Source: Helicobacter sp.
Lineage (GTDB): Bacteria; Campylobacterota; Campylobacteria; Campylobacterales; Helicobacteraceae
Direction: 5' to 3'
DNA length: 12,944 nucleotides
Assembly: GCA_022766795.1 (NCBI GenBank)
Contig: JALEPE010000058.1
Coordinates: 1-12,944 of the forward strand
In this document: positions 1 through 5,944 of the stretch, one piece after another
Numbering within the stretch: position 1 is the stretch's first letter
How the letters are laid out: every line of letters begins with the position of its first letter
Position numbers and translations under genes: made by a program
Notes under the pieces: model-generated
What the model saw: only the letters and a program-made list of their open reading frames with translations
Database searches by the model: none
What the model was told of the DNA's origin: nothing

Positions 1-17
1 CTGGGTGATTGCGCCAT
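1..17 (-). CDS. Start of an unidentified gene running off the left edge
   Basis: An ATG at 15-17 on the minus strand begins Met-Ala-Gln-Ser-Pro before the window ends. It is preceded by AAAGAGG, seven bases upstream of the ATG, a plausible ribosome binding site. It follows the formyltransferase gene in the same direction and is probably the next gene of the same operon. Given its pse-type neighbours it may be another glycan biosynthesis gene, but five codons are too few to say which. Confidence 0.45.
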
Positions 18-31
18 TGTAAAACCTCTTT

Positions 32-93
32 TTACTCCAAATCACTTAAAACAATATAATCCTCTAGCTCCAAACAAAGAATCCCTAATTTAT
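32..93 (-). other. Hidden in-frame tail of the formyltransferase (needs 11 or 14 G)
   Basis: This stretch is not read in the frame given, because the 12-G tract leads straight into TAA at 90-92. If the tract has 11 or 14 G, translation continues through 20 more codons, beginning Asp-Lys-Leu-Gly-Ile-Leu and ending Leu-Ser-Asp-Leu-Glu, and stops at TAA (32-34). That stop lies 14 bases before the ATG of the next gene and just ahead of its ribosome binding site, which is normal operon spacing. With 13 G the protein would end two codons after the glycines. I infer that this is the ON-frame C terminus. It is too short for proof. Confidence 0.55.
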
Positions 94-734
94 CCCCCCC
101 CCCCCGCAGAATCGTAGGCATAGATTTTTAGCACAAACTTCTTGCCATCTTTGATAAAAAACGCCGGGAACTCCTCATTGCTCACAATCCTTAAGAGATT
201 AAATTGCGATTCCAAACTTTTAGTCATATCTAGCTCACTATCTTTAGGTGTGCGTTTGGGATAAAAACTCTCCTCTCCACTCTGCGCCTTTGGGCTTAAA
301 GTCGGAAGTTTTTCCAAAAACTCCAAACATAGCTTTTGACACATCTTAGCTTGTTTTTCGCGCAACTCCTCATAAAGCTCCAACCCGCTTAAATGCAAAG
401 TCTCCTGCAAATAAATTGCGCCATTATCCGCCTTTGCATCTGCATTAAAAAGCGTAAAAACAATGGAATCTTTGCCCTCTAGCACCTGCCAAAAAAGCGG
501 CGACCAACCCTTGCCTTTGGGCAATGCAGACGCGTGAATCACACAATTATATGTGTGTAAATCTAAGAATTCTTGCGCAATTAATTGGTGATAAGAAAGA
601 ATAAAAACAATATCATAAGGCTCTTGGATTTCACAATGGGAGAAATACAACCTAGAGTTAGGAATCTTGCCCTCTAGCTCCTTAGCATAGGGGATAAACC
701 ACTGATTTGGGGAGGTTAGAATCGCCACTTTCAT
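90..734 (-). CDS. Formyltransferase of the pseudaminic-acid cluster type, poly-G at 3' end
   Basis: As read, the gene encodes 214 residues starting at ATG 732-734, with AAAGGTG just upstream. It resembles the formyltransferase fold of methionyl-tRNA formyltransferase and sugar N-formyltransferases. Around residues 63-80 it has the loop with His67 (V-I-H-A-S-A-L-P-K-G-K-G), and around residue 103 a D-N-G-A-I motif carrying the likely catalytic Asp. The Asn two residues before the catalytic His in Fmt is Val here. From memory this is usual for formyltransferases in pse loci, but it makes true Fmt activity unlikely. The protein is also much shorter than Fmt (about 300 residues). Sitting directly after pseH, it probably transfers formyl from N10-formyl-tetrahydrofolate to an amino sugar of the pseudaminic acid pathway (inference). 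The frame ends in four glycines encoded by a 12-G tract, which probably represents a frame-shifted state. Confidence 0.8.
   Translation of the reverse strand: MKVAILTSPNQWFIPYAKELEGKIPNSRLYFSHCEIQEPYDIVFILSYHQLIAQEFLDLHTYNCVIHASALPKGKGWSPLFWQVLEGKDSIVFTLFNADAKADNGAIYLQETLHLSGLELYEELREKQAKMCQKLCLEFLEKLPTLSPKAQSGEESFYPKRTPKDSELDMTKSLESQFNLLRIVSNEEFPAFFIKDGKKFVLKIYAYDSAGGGG
94..105. repeat. Poly-G tract (12 G on the minus strand) at the end of the formyltransferase gene
   Basis: Twelve C in a row on the plus strand read as twelve G in the coding strand. Such tracts slip during replication and drive phase variation in Campylobacter and Helicobacter. Here the tract codes Ala-Gly-Gly-Gly-Gly and then meets TAA. 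Eleven or fourteen G would open a 20-codon tail, while thirteen G would end after Ile-Asn. The preceding bases TTCTGC are nearly the same as those before the tract in pseH (TCTCTGC). Confidence 0.9.
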
Positions 735-918
735 CTATGCCACCTTTACGCGCACAGGCTTGAAAATGAACTTGGAATCGCCCTTAAGCTTTGCGATTCC
801 ACATTTTTCAAGGATTTGTGCATTTTGCAAAGTATGGAATCCTGTATGGCTAAAATTGTAGTTTGTGCGGTAAAAAAATGGAATAAAGTGGCTTTTAAGG
901 ATATAAAGGGCTACAAAT
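735..918 (-). other. Hidden 60-residue C-terminal extension of PseH (needs 6 or 9 G)
   Basis: Only the first ten codons' worth of this stretch is read in the given frame (as an out-of-frame tail). With 6 or 9 G instead of 7, the pseH frame continues uninterrupted from the tract through 60 codons to TAG at 735-737, which abuts the ATG of the formyltransferase gene (TAGATG). The encoded tail starts Phe-Val-Ala-Leu-Tyr and ends Lys-Pro-Val-Arg-Val-Lys-Val-Ala; its middle reads like ordinary protein (Q-N-A-Q-I-L-E-K-C-G-I-A-K-L-K-G-D-S-K). There is no Met codon in this frame, so it could only be translated by read-through from pseH. I do not recognise the domain. The exact fit to the gap is the main evidence that it is coding. 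Confidence 0.7.
774..800. repeat. Inverted GGAATCGC / GCGATTCC pair
   Basis: GGAATCGC (774-781) and its perfect reverse complement GCGATTCC (793-800) are separated by 11 bases. The arms could form an 8-bp stem. The pair lies inside the hidden pseH extension, not in a free intergenic region, and no T run follows it, so a simple terminator is unlikely. It is one of several paired copies of the over-represented word GATTCC. Confidence 0.5.
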
Positions 919-1371
919 CCCCCCCGCAGAGAATACGAAATAACTCATTTGCGCGTCCTTATTTGTAAATTGAAAACCAAATCTTTGGTAAAGAGAAATT
1001 GCCTTTTGATTCGTGTTCAACGCACAGGCATAAATACTCTTAACCCCTAGCGTCTCTTGTGCGTATTGTAGCATTTTTTGCATTAATGCCGCTCCATTTC
1101 CTTTTAAGTCGGGGTTTTGATAGATTCCAAACTCACAAGAGATTCCGCGCTGAATGTCTATAAAACAAAGCACACCCAAGATTTCATCGTTTTGCAAAGC
1201 CAAAAAATATTGCTTCGTGGAATCCTGCTTCAAGGATTCCATAAATTGCAAGTGTTCTTTTAATGTAATCGTCTGCGTTCTCATCAAAGGAGCGATTTTT
1301 AGGTGATTGCGCCACCCATACACCAAAACCTTTTCAATTTCGTTTAAATCCACAAAATTTTTCAACCTCAT
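895..1371 (-). CDS. pseH: Pseudaminic acid N-acetyltransferase PseH (GNAT), poly-G at 3' end
   Basis: As read, 158 residues from ATG 1369-1371, with AGGA seven bases upstream overlapping the ccdA stop codon. An upstream GTG at 1372-1374 is a weaker start. The protein matches the Campylobacter PseH pattern: M-x-L-K-N-F at the start, W-R-N-H (20-23), E-H-L-x-F (39-43), Q-D-S-x-K-x-Y-F-L (49-57), C-E-F-G-I-Y (79-84), and the acetyl-CoA loop D-L-K-G-N-G-A-A-L (88-96). PseH is known to acetylate the 4-amino group of UDP-4-amino-4,6-dideoxy-AltNAc from acetyl-CoA, a cytoplasmic step toward pseudaminic acid, used on flagellin and surface glycans. The GNAT fold seems complete before residue 149. A 7-G tract follows, after which the present frame adds only eight residues before TAA. 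With 6 or 9 G the protein would be 211 or 212 residues. Confidence 0.88.
   Translation of the reverse strand: MRLKNFVDLNEIEKVLVYGWRNHLKIAPLMRTQTITLKEHLQFMESLKQDSTKQYFLALQNDEILGVLCFIDIQRGISCEFGIYQNPDLKGNGAALMQKMLQYAQETLGVKSIYACALNTNQKAISLYQRFGFQFTNKDAQMSYFVFSAGGICSPLYP
919..925. repeat. Poly-G tract (7 G on the minus strand) in pseH
   Basis: Seven C on the plus strand, seven G in the coding sense, encode Ala-Gly-Gly at residues 149-151. In the present frame the stop comes eight residues later. With eight G it comes after Asp-Leu, and with six or nine G the frame stays open to 735. Seven G is short for a fast contingency tract but long enough to slip occasionally. Confidence 0.8.
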
Positions 1372-1380
1372 CACAGAATC

Positions 1381-2127
1381 CTAGCCCAAAACCCCTACAA
1401 GATAGGTGGATAATGCGCTCATTCCCCCACTTGCAACAAGGATTCCAATGCAAATCAAAAGCCCACCGGCACACCATTCAATCCATTTAAAATAAGCCTT
1501 AATCCATTCCAAGAAAGCAAACGCATAGCCAATCAACACTGCACAAAGCAAGAAAGGGAGCGAAAGTCCAAGCGTATAAGTCGCTAGCAATGCGATTCCG
1601 CTTTGCCCATCTAAACTTGCAAGGGCGATAATACTTGCCAAAATAGGACCAACACAAGGCGTCCAACCAAGCGCAAAGCTCATACCAAGCAGAAAAGGAG
1701 TAAAAAAATCTTTTAAGATTCCAAATTCGCCTTTGATATGCAAGCTTTTGGTGTAGTTTAAAAATGGAATCCTAAGCACCCCTAAAGTATGCAAACCAAA
1801 GATGATAAGGATTCCACCAGCAAAATAGCGCAAAATCGGGCTTAAAAGAATCCCACCTTGTAAAATCCTTGCCGCAACCGCACCAAATAGTATAAAAATA
1901 ATTCCAAAGCCCAAAACAAAAAAGATTGCGCTTCTTAGGATTCTAAATCGCTTCTTTAAATCCAAACTTTTAGAATCTTTCATTTCTTGCAATGAAATTT
2001 TAGAAATATAGGAGAAATAAGCAGGAATCAGTGGCAAAATGCAAGGACTAATAAAGGTTAGAATCCCTGCAAATAGGCTCATCAAATGGGGCGCACTCTC
2101 AAAAAGCCCAAGCAGCGATTCTTCCAC
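1381..2127 (-). CDS. ccdA: CcdA/DsbD-family thiol-disulfide transmembrane transporter
   Basis: About 248 residues, strongly hydrophobic, with roughly six membrane segments. It has the two conserved CcdA cysteine motifs: S-P-C-I-L-P-L-I-P near the N terminus (about residue 29) and G-W-T-P-C-V-G-P in the middle, which form the membrane redox pair. The family passes electrons from cytoplasmic thioredoxin across the inner membrane to periplasmic thiol proteins, typically for cytochrome c maturation or disulfide reduction. The start is uncertain: GTG at 2125-2127 has AAGG six bases upstream, while TTG at 2131-2133 would add two residues. Neither is ATG. The gene begins almost on the dctM stop and ends nine bases before the pseH ATG, so it is probably co-transcribed with both. 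No function links it directly to the sugar genes. Confidence 0.88.
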   Translation of the reverse strand: MEESLLGLFESAPHLMSLFAGILTFISPCILPLIPAYFSYISKISLQEMKDSKSLDLKKRFRILRSAIFFVLGFGIIFILFGAVAARILQGGILLSPILRYFAGGILIIFGLHTLGVLRIPFLNYTKSLHIKGEFGILKDFFTPFLLGMSFALGWTPCVGPILASIIALASLDGQSGIALLATYTLGLSLPFLLCAVLIGYAFAFLEWIKAYFKWIEWCAGGLLICIGILVASGGMSALSTYLVGVLG

Positions 2128-2135
2128 CTTCAACC

Positions 2136-3410
2136 TTAATCCAACAAACTAGGCAACCAAAGCGAAATGCTAGGCACATACGCGACAAGGATTAAACCAA
2201 AGAGTAGCACACAAAGCCACGGAAGCACGGAGATTGTAACATCTTTTAGGCTTAAACCGGTAAGAGAACTCGCAACAAAGAGATTCAACCCCACAGGTGG
2301 CGTTAGCATTCCAAGCTCCATATTCACAATCATTGCGATTCCAAAGTGAATGGGGTCAATGCCTAGTTGCAAGGCAATTGGCAAAAGCAAAGGCGTCATA
2401 ATCATAATTACAGAGCTAGGTTCCATAAACTGCCCCATTATGAAAAGCACAATATTAACCAAAATCAAGAATACCCACCAACTCATATTCATATTGACAA
2501 GGGATTCTGCAATCATATGCGGGATTCTCTCGCTTGTTAAGAAATGCGCAAACACAACCGCAAAACCAATGATAAAGAAAATCATCGCTGTGGTAATGGC
2601 TGCATCTAACAACACGCCATACAAATCTTTAATCTTAATGTCTCTATACACAAAAACAGAGATGATAAAGGCATAAACCGCACTAATTCCCGCTGCTTCT
2701 GTGGCAGTAAAAATCCCTGCATAGATTCCACCAATGACAACCAAAACGATGAGCAATGCCCAAAAAGCTTCTTTAAACTTTTTCCAACGATTGCTTAGAG
2801 ATTCTGGTTTTGTTGCCTTAAAGCCTAATCGTTTTGCCCCAAAATACGCATAAACTAGCATCATTCCACCAATCATCACGCCCGGAACAACACCTGCCAT
2901 AAAAAGCTTTTCAATCGAAACTTCCGCCGTTACCCCATACACAATCATCACAACAGAAGGTGGAATCAAGATTCCAAGACTTCCTGCTGAAGTGATTGCA
3001 CCTACAGAATAGCTTTTAGGATACCCCGCACTATTTAGAGCTGCAAACATTACAGAGCCAATCGCCACAACCGTTGCAGGAGAGCTTCCACTCACAGCGG
3101 CAAAGATAATACAAGCAAGAATCGCACTCATTGGCAAACCGCCGGGCAAATGCCCTACGATACTTTTAGCAAAATCTACGATTCTTTGTGCGGAACTTCC
3201 TTTGCTCATTAGCGAACCTGCTAAAATAAACATTGGAATCGCCATTAACGCGGGTTTTAAGCCATTAAGCATTATCTCTGGCACACCCATAATATCGTAG
3301 GAGGTAAAGACAAGCATTGTGAGAACCGCGCTAACACCTAGCGAAATAGCGACAGGCACACCCACTAACAATAAACCAAATAATACGATGAGTAAAAAGG
3401 CTACACTCAT
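2136..3410 (-). CDS. dctM: TRAP transporter large membrane subunit DctM
   Basis: 424 residues from ATG 3408-3410, with GGAG five bases upstream. An upstream TTG (3417-3419) is a poorer start. About twelve membrane segments run through the protein, which is the usual DctM length. Typical motifs include F-A-A-V-S-G-S-S-P-A-T-V-V-A-I-G in the first third, G-S-L-G-I-L-I-P-P-S in the middle, and E-L-G-M-L-T-P-P-V-G-L-N-L near the C terminus. DctM is the sodium- or proton-coupled transport channel of tripartite ATP-independent periplasmic transporters in the inner membrane, working with DctQ and DctP. It follows dctQ after 15 bases. It lies between dctQ and ccdA in one apparent operon. Confidence 0.95.
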   Translation of the reverse strand: MSVAFLLIVLFGLLLVGVPVAISLGVSAVLTMLVFTSYDIMGVPEIMLNGLKPALMAIPMFILAGSLMSKGSSAQRIVDFAKSIVGHLPGGLPMSAILACIIFAAVSGSSPATVVAIGSVMFAALNSAGYPKSYSVGAITSAGSLGILIPPSVVMIVYGVTAEVSIEKLFMAGVVPGVMIGGMMLVYAYFGAKRLGFKATKPESLSNRWKKFKEAFWALLIVLVVIGGIYAGIFTATEAAGISAVYAFIISVFVYRDIKIKDLYGVLLDAAITTAMIFFIIGFAVVFAHFLTSERIPHMIAESLVNMNMSWWVFLILVNIVLFIMGQFMEPSSVIMIMTPLLLPIALQLGIDPIHFGIAMIVNMELGMLTPPVGLNLFVASSLTGLSLKDVTISVLPWLCVLLFGLILVAYVPSISLWLPSLLD

Positions 3411-3419
3411 TAACTCCAA

Positions 3420-3425
3420 CCCCCC
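3420..3425. repeat. Six-G run between dctQ and dctM
   Basis: Six G on the minus strand sit between the dctQ stop and the dctM ribosome binding site. Slippage here would not shift a reading frame, but could change the spacing upstream of the dctM Shine-Dalgarno sequence slightly. It may equally be just a G-rich ribosome binding region. Confidence 0.4.
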
Positions 3426-4046
3426 TTAATCTTTCACCACAGAATCGTGAATCATCTCTTCCTCTGCGTTTTTAACAACTTTATCGGCATCTGTCCAAGA
3501 AACCTCATAGATTTTTTCCACAGAACGATAAGTTGCACCCAAAAAGGCAATCGGCAAACACATTAAGAAAACCCACAAGGGAACTTCGTGCAATGCCTCA
3601 CTCATATAGCCCATTTCATAGTTTAGATAGCAAACCATCAAACTTGCATAAAACATAAAACCCAAAAACACAGAGTTTAAAATATGTGTCAAAATAACGC
3701 AAGTCTTAGCAAGTGCGGGTGGGAATTTTTCAACGAGCATTGTTACCGAGATATGCACCCCTTTTCTAAAGCCATACGCTGCGCCAAAAAATGCAGACCA
3801 CAAGAAACAATACCGCGCCACTTCCTCCGCCCAAGTGAGAGAGCCAATCTCGGGATAGAATCCCGCGATATAGCGCATACTCACATTAATGGCGGTAATG
3901 AGGATTCCAAGTGCCATTCCAACCACAGCGACATTTTTATTGATCCCTGCGATAATTTTATCAAGAATCGCAAACATTTTATTCACGCTAGGGTCTTTAT
4001 GTGCCCACAAAAAAGGTTTTTGAATCATCAACAATAAACCACGCAT
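3426..4046 (-). CDS. dctQ: TRAP transporter small membrane subunit DctQ
   Basis: 206 residues from ATG 4044-4046, preceded by AAAGGG at six bases. A TTG six codons earlier is less likely. The protein has about four membrane segments, with the family feature E-E-V-A-R-Y-C-F-L-W-S-A-F-F-G-A-A-Y-G followed by R-K-G-x-H-I. It is somewhat longer than a minimal DctQ, with a hydrophilic N terminus and an acidic C-terminal tail. DctQ pairs with DctM in the inner membrane and is required for TRAP transport. The gene starts 33 bases after the dctP stop. Confidence 0.93.
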   Translation of the reverse strand: MRGLLLMIQKPFLWAHKDPSVNKMFAILDKIIAGINKNVAVVGMALGILITAINVSMRYIAGFYPEIGSLTWAEEVARYCFLWSAFFGAAYGFRKGVHISVTMLVEKFPPALAKTCVILTHILNSVFLGFMFYASLMVCYLNYEMGYMSEALHEVPLWVFLMCLPIAFLGATYRSVEKIYEVSWTDADKVVKNAEEEMIHDSVVKD

Positions 4047-4079
4047 ATTAAGCCCTTTTATCAATTCAAAATGGACAAA

Positions 4080-5102
4080 CTATTTTGTGTTTAGCGTTTT
4101 GTCAATCAACTCTTTACCGATTAAATCGTAGAATTTAGGATAAATGGCTACCATAATATCTTGCCATTGTTTCTTTTGATTTTCGTCTAGCTCGTAAATC
4201 GTTGTGTTTGTTTTATCGTCTGCTTTAAGCTTATTGAGTAGCATTTCCTCTTCTTTTGCGCTCTCTTCGCGTTCAAAAATCGTTGCCTCACGCATTGCAG
4301 CAGTAAATTTTTCTTGCAAATCTTGTGGCAATTCTTTCCAAAATTTTTCACTCGCAACAACCAAATAGCCTAAATACCCGTGATTGGAGATTGTAATAGA
4401 GCTTTGCACTTCATAGAATTTAGAATTATAGAGGTTAGAGAGGGGATTCTCTGCCGCATCAACAACACCGGTTTGCAAAGCGGAATACACTTCACCAAAA
4501 GGCAACACTTGTGGAATCGCTTTGACTGCTTTTGTTTGCTCCTCTAGCACCTTAGAACTCATAATGCGCATTTTTTGTCCCTCCGCATCACTTGGCACGA
4601 TAATAGGCTTTTTGTTTGTGCTAAATTGTTTGAATCCAGCGTCCCAATAATCAAGCGCAATGTATCCTTTATTAGAAATCACATCTTTTAGGATTTTTCC
4701 TACCTCTCCGTCCATTACTTTATGCAAATGGTCTGTATCGCGGAAAATAAAAGGCACATCCCAAAGGTTAAACTCTTTTGCAAAAGGCGTAAATTTAGAA
4801 AAGCTTGGTGCTGCAAGTTGCACATTGTTGCGCTTTAATTCTTGAAATACCTTATCATCATCTACTAATTGCGCAGAAGGAAATACATGCACTTTAATTT
4901 GCCCATCGGTTAGCTCCTCTACTCTTTTAGCAAAGAAATCTGCCGCTCTCCCCTTAGGAGTATTCGCGCTAACAACGTGCGCAAACTTCACTTCATACAC
5001 TTTTTTATCACCCGCTGCACTCGCAGCCGCCTCTTTATTCTCACCGCCACAACCAACTAGCGCAAATGCCGCTAATACTGAAGCTAAAATGATTTTTTTC
5101 AT
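4080..5102 (-). CDS. dctP: TRAP transporter solute-binding protein DctP, predicted lipoprotein
   Basis: 340 residues from the second of two adjacent ATGs (5100-5102), which is better spaced from AGGAG than the first. The protein belongs to the DctP family of C4-dicarboxylate (succinate, fumarate, malate) binding proteins. K-M-R-I-M-S-S-K-V-L-E carries the conserved Arg that contacts the ligand carboxylate. Q-V-L-P-F-G-E-V-Y-S-A-L-Q-T-G-V-V-D and A-E-N-P-L-S-N, followed by S-N-H-G-Y-L-G-Y, are close to Rhodobacter DctP as I recall it. The N terminus is unusual: instead of a plain Sec signal it has a hydrophobic stretch ending L-V-G-C (Cys18), a lipobox. The protein is therefore probably membrane anchored. 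It is the first gene of the operon. C4-dicarboxylate specificity is inferred from these motifs. Confidence 0.94.
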   Translation of the reverse strand: MKKIILASVLAAFALVGCGGENKEAAASAAGDKKVYEVKFAHVVSANTPKGRAADFFAKRVEELTDGQIKVHVFPSAQLVDDDKVFQELKRNNVQLAAPSFSKFTPFAKEFNLWDVPFIFRDTDHLHKVMDGEVGKILKDVISNKGYIALDYWDAGFKQFSTNKKPIIVPSDAEGQKMRIMSSKVLEEQTKAVKAIPQVLPFGEVYSALQTGVVDAAENPLSNLYNSKFYEVQSSITISNHGYLGYLVVASEKFWKELPQDLQEKFTAAMREATIFEREESAKEEEMLLNKLKADDKTNTTIYELDENQKKQWQDIMVAIYPKFYDLIGKELIDKTLNTK

Positions 5103-5138
5103 CATTGTCTCCTTTAAATGATATTTTTAAGATGAACT

Positions 5139-5144
5139 ATTTTA
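5139..5144 (-). promoter_or_regulatory. Predicted -10 box for the dctP operon
   Basis: On the minus strand TAAAAT, directly preceded by TTG, lies about 37 bases upstream of the dctP start in AT-rich DNA. In this group sigma-70 promoters have a TATAAT-like -10 with little -35 conservation. Transcription would start near 5132. Confidence 0.4.
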
Positions 5145-5271
5145 CAAGGTTTTGGGATAAACACAAGATAAAAAACTAAAAATCTCTTGCGATTCCTTTA
5201 AGAACCCACAATCTTGCGTGTTAAAAATTACTTTTTGAAACAATCTAAAACTTTAGACTTGCTAACTAAAT

Positions 5272-5394
5272 AAGTGGAATCTTTTATGTTAAGTAAATCT
5301 TTTGCGTGTGGCGAACAAGCAATAAAGAAAATTTCGCTTGCGAAATTAGGTTCTCCTTCTCTTGCTTGTGAGTTACACACAAAAGATTCTACTT
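5272..5394. repeat. Nested inverted repeat in the ppa-dctP gap
   Basis: The 320-base gap 5106-5425 has no gene. Its main content is an inverted repeat. The arms 5296-5322 and 5362-5388 match at 22 of 27 positions, and the outer ends extend it: 5272-5285 against 5381-5394 match 13 of 14, with a second, shorter copy of that outer word at 5291-5303. At the centre is a perfect palindrome, AATTTCGC (5330-5337), TT, GCGAAATT (5340-5347). The mismatches between arms suggest an old mobile or structural element rather than a simple hairpin. It could be a MITE-like remnant, a structured RNA, or part of the ppa operon terminator. Confidence 0.65.
5330..5347 (-). terminator. Possible terminator hairpin downstream of ppa
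   Basis: The perfect palindrome, read on the minus strand, forms AATTTCG-CAAG-CGAAATT followed by TTCTTTATT. That is a weak intrinsic terminator shape about 80 bases after the ppa stop. The stem is AT-rich, so termination may be partial. Confidence 0.35.
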
Positions 5395-5425
5395 CAAACA
5401 GCTTTAATCTTTGAAATCACCAAAC

Positions 5426-5944
5426 TTATTTGTAATTCTTAATCGCCTTATCCAAAATCTCTTTTGCCGCTTTTAAATCTTTATATTCCTTGACTTTTAC
5501 CCATTTGTTAGGCTCTAGTGTTTTGTAGGTTTCAAAGAAATTTTTGATTCTATCCAATGTGATTTGCGGTAAATCCTCTAGGCTTTGGATTTTATCGTAT
5601 CTTGGGTCAATTTTAGAAACAGGCACTGCAAGGAGCTTTTCGTCCATTCCGCTTTCATCTTCCATAATCAAAACCCCAATCAAACGCGCCTTTATCACGC
5701 TTCCAGCTTGAAGTGGATATTCATTTAGCACAAGCACATCTGCAGGATCGCCATCATCACTCAAAGTATTTGGCACAAACCCATAATTTGCAGGATAAAA
5801 CATTGCGCTATACATCACTCTATCCACAACCACCGCACCGGATTCCTTGTCAATCTCGTATTTAATATTGCTTCCATAAGGAATCTCAATGACTACATTC
5901 AGTTTGCTAGGATTTTCACCCACTTCAATTTTGCTTAAATCCAT
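5426..5944 (-). CDS. ppa: Family I inorganic pyrophosphatase
   Basis: 172 residues, the normal length for a bacterial soluble pyrophosphatase, from ATG 5942-5944. It hydrolyses pyrophosphate to phosphate in the cytoplasm and so drives biosynthetic reactions such as tRNA charging. The metal-binding and catalytic residues are visible: Glu20, Lys28, the signature D-G-D-P-A-D-V with Asp64, Asp66 and Asp69, then Asp96, Asp101 and Lys103 in E-D-E-S-G-M-D-E-K. The start overlaps the stop of the preceding gene (TAATG), which indicates translational coupling. It is the last gene of the aspS-adk-PH protein-ppa cluster; aspS, adk and ppa are also neighbours in Campylobacter jejuni and H. pylori. Confidence 0.97.
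   Translation of the reverse strand: MDLSKIEVGENPSKLNVVIEIPYGSNIKYEIDKESGAVVVDRVMYSAMFYPANYGFVPNTLSDDGDPADVLVLNEYPLQAGSVIKARLIGVLIMEDESGMDEKLLAVPVSKIDPRYDKIQSLEDLPQITLDRIKNFFETYKTLEPNKWVKVKEYKDLKAAKEILDKAIKNYK

Noticed and set aside
735..894. An independent small gene between pseH and the formyltransferase gene
   Set aside because: The open frame contains no Met codon and no ribosome binding site. It makes sense only as a continuation of pseH.
2167..2676. Plus-strand open frames opposite dctM
   Set aside because: They lack family features and ribosome binding sites and lie across a certain gene.
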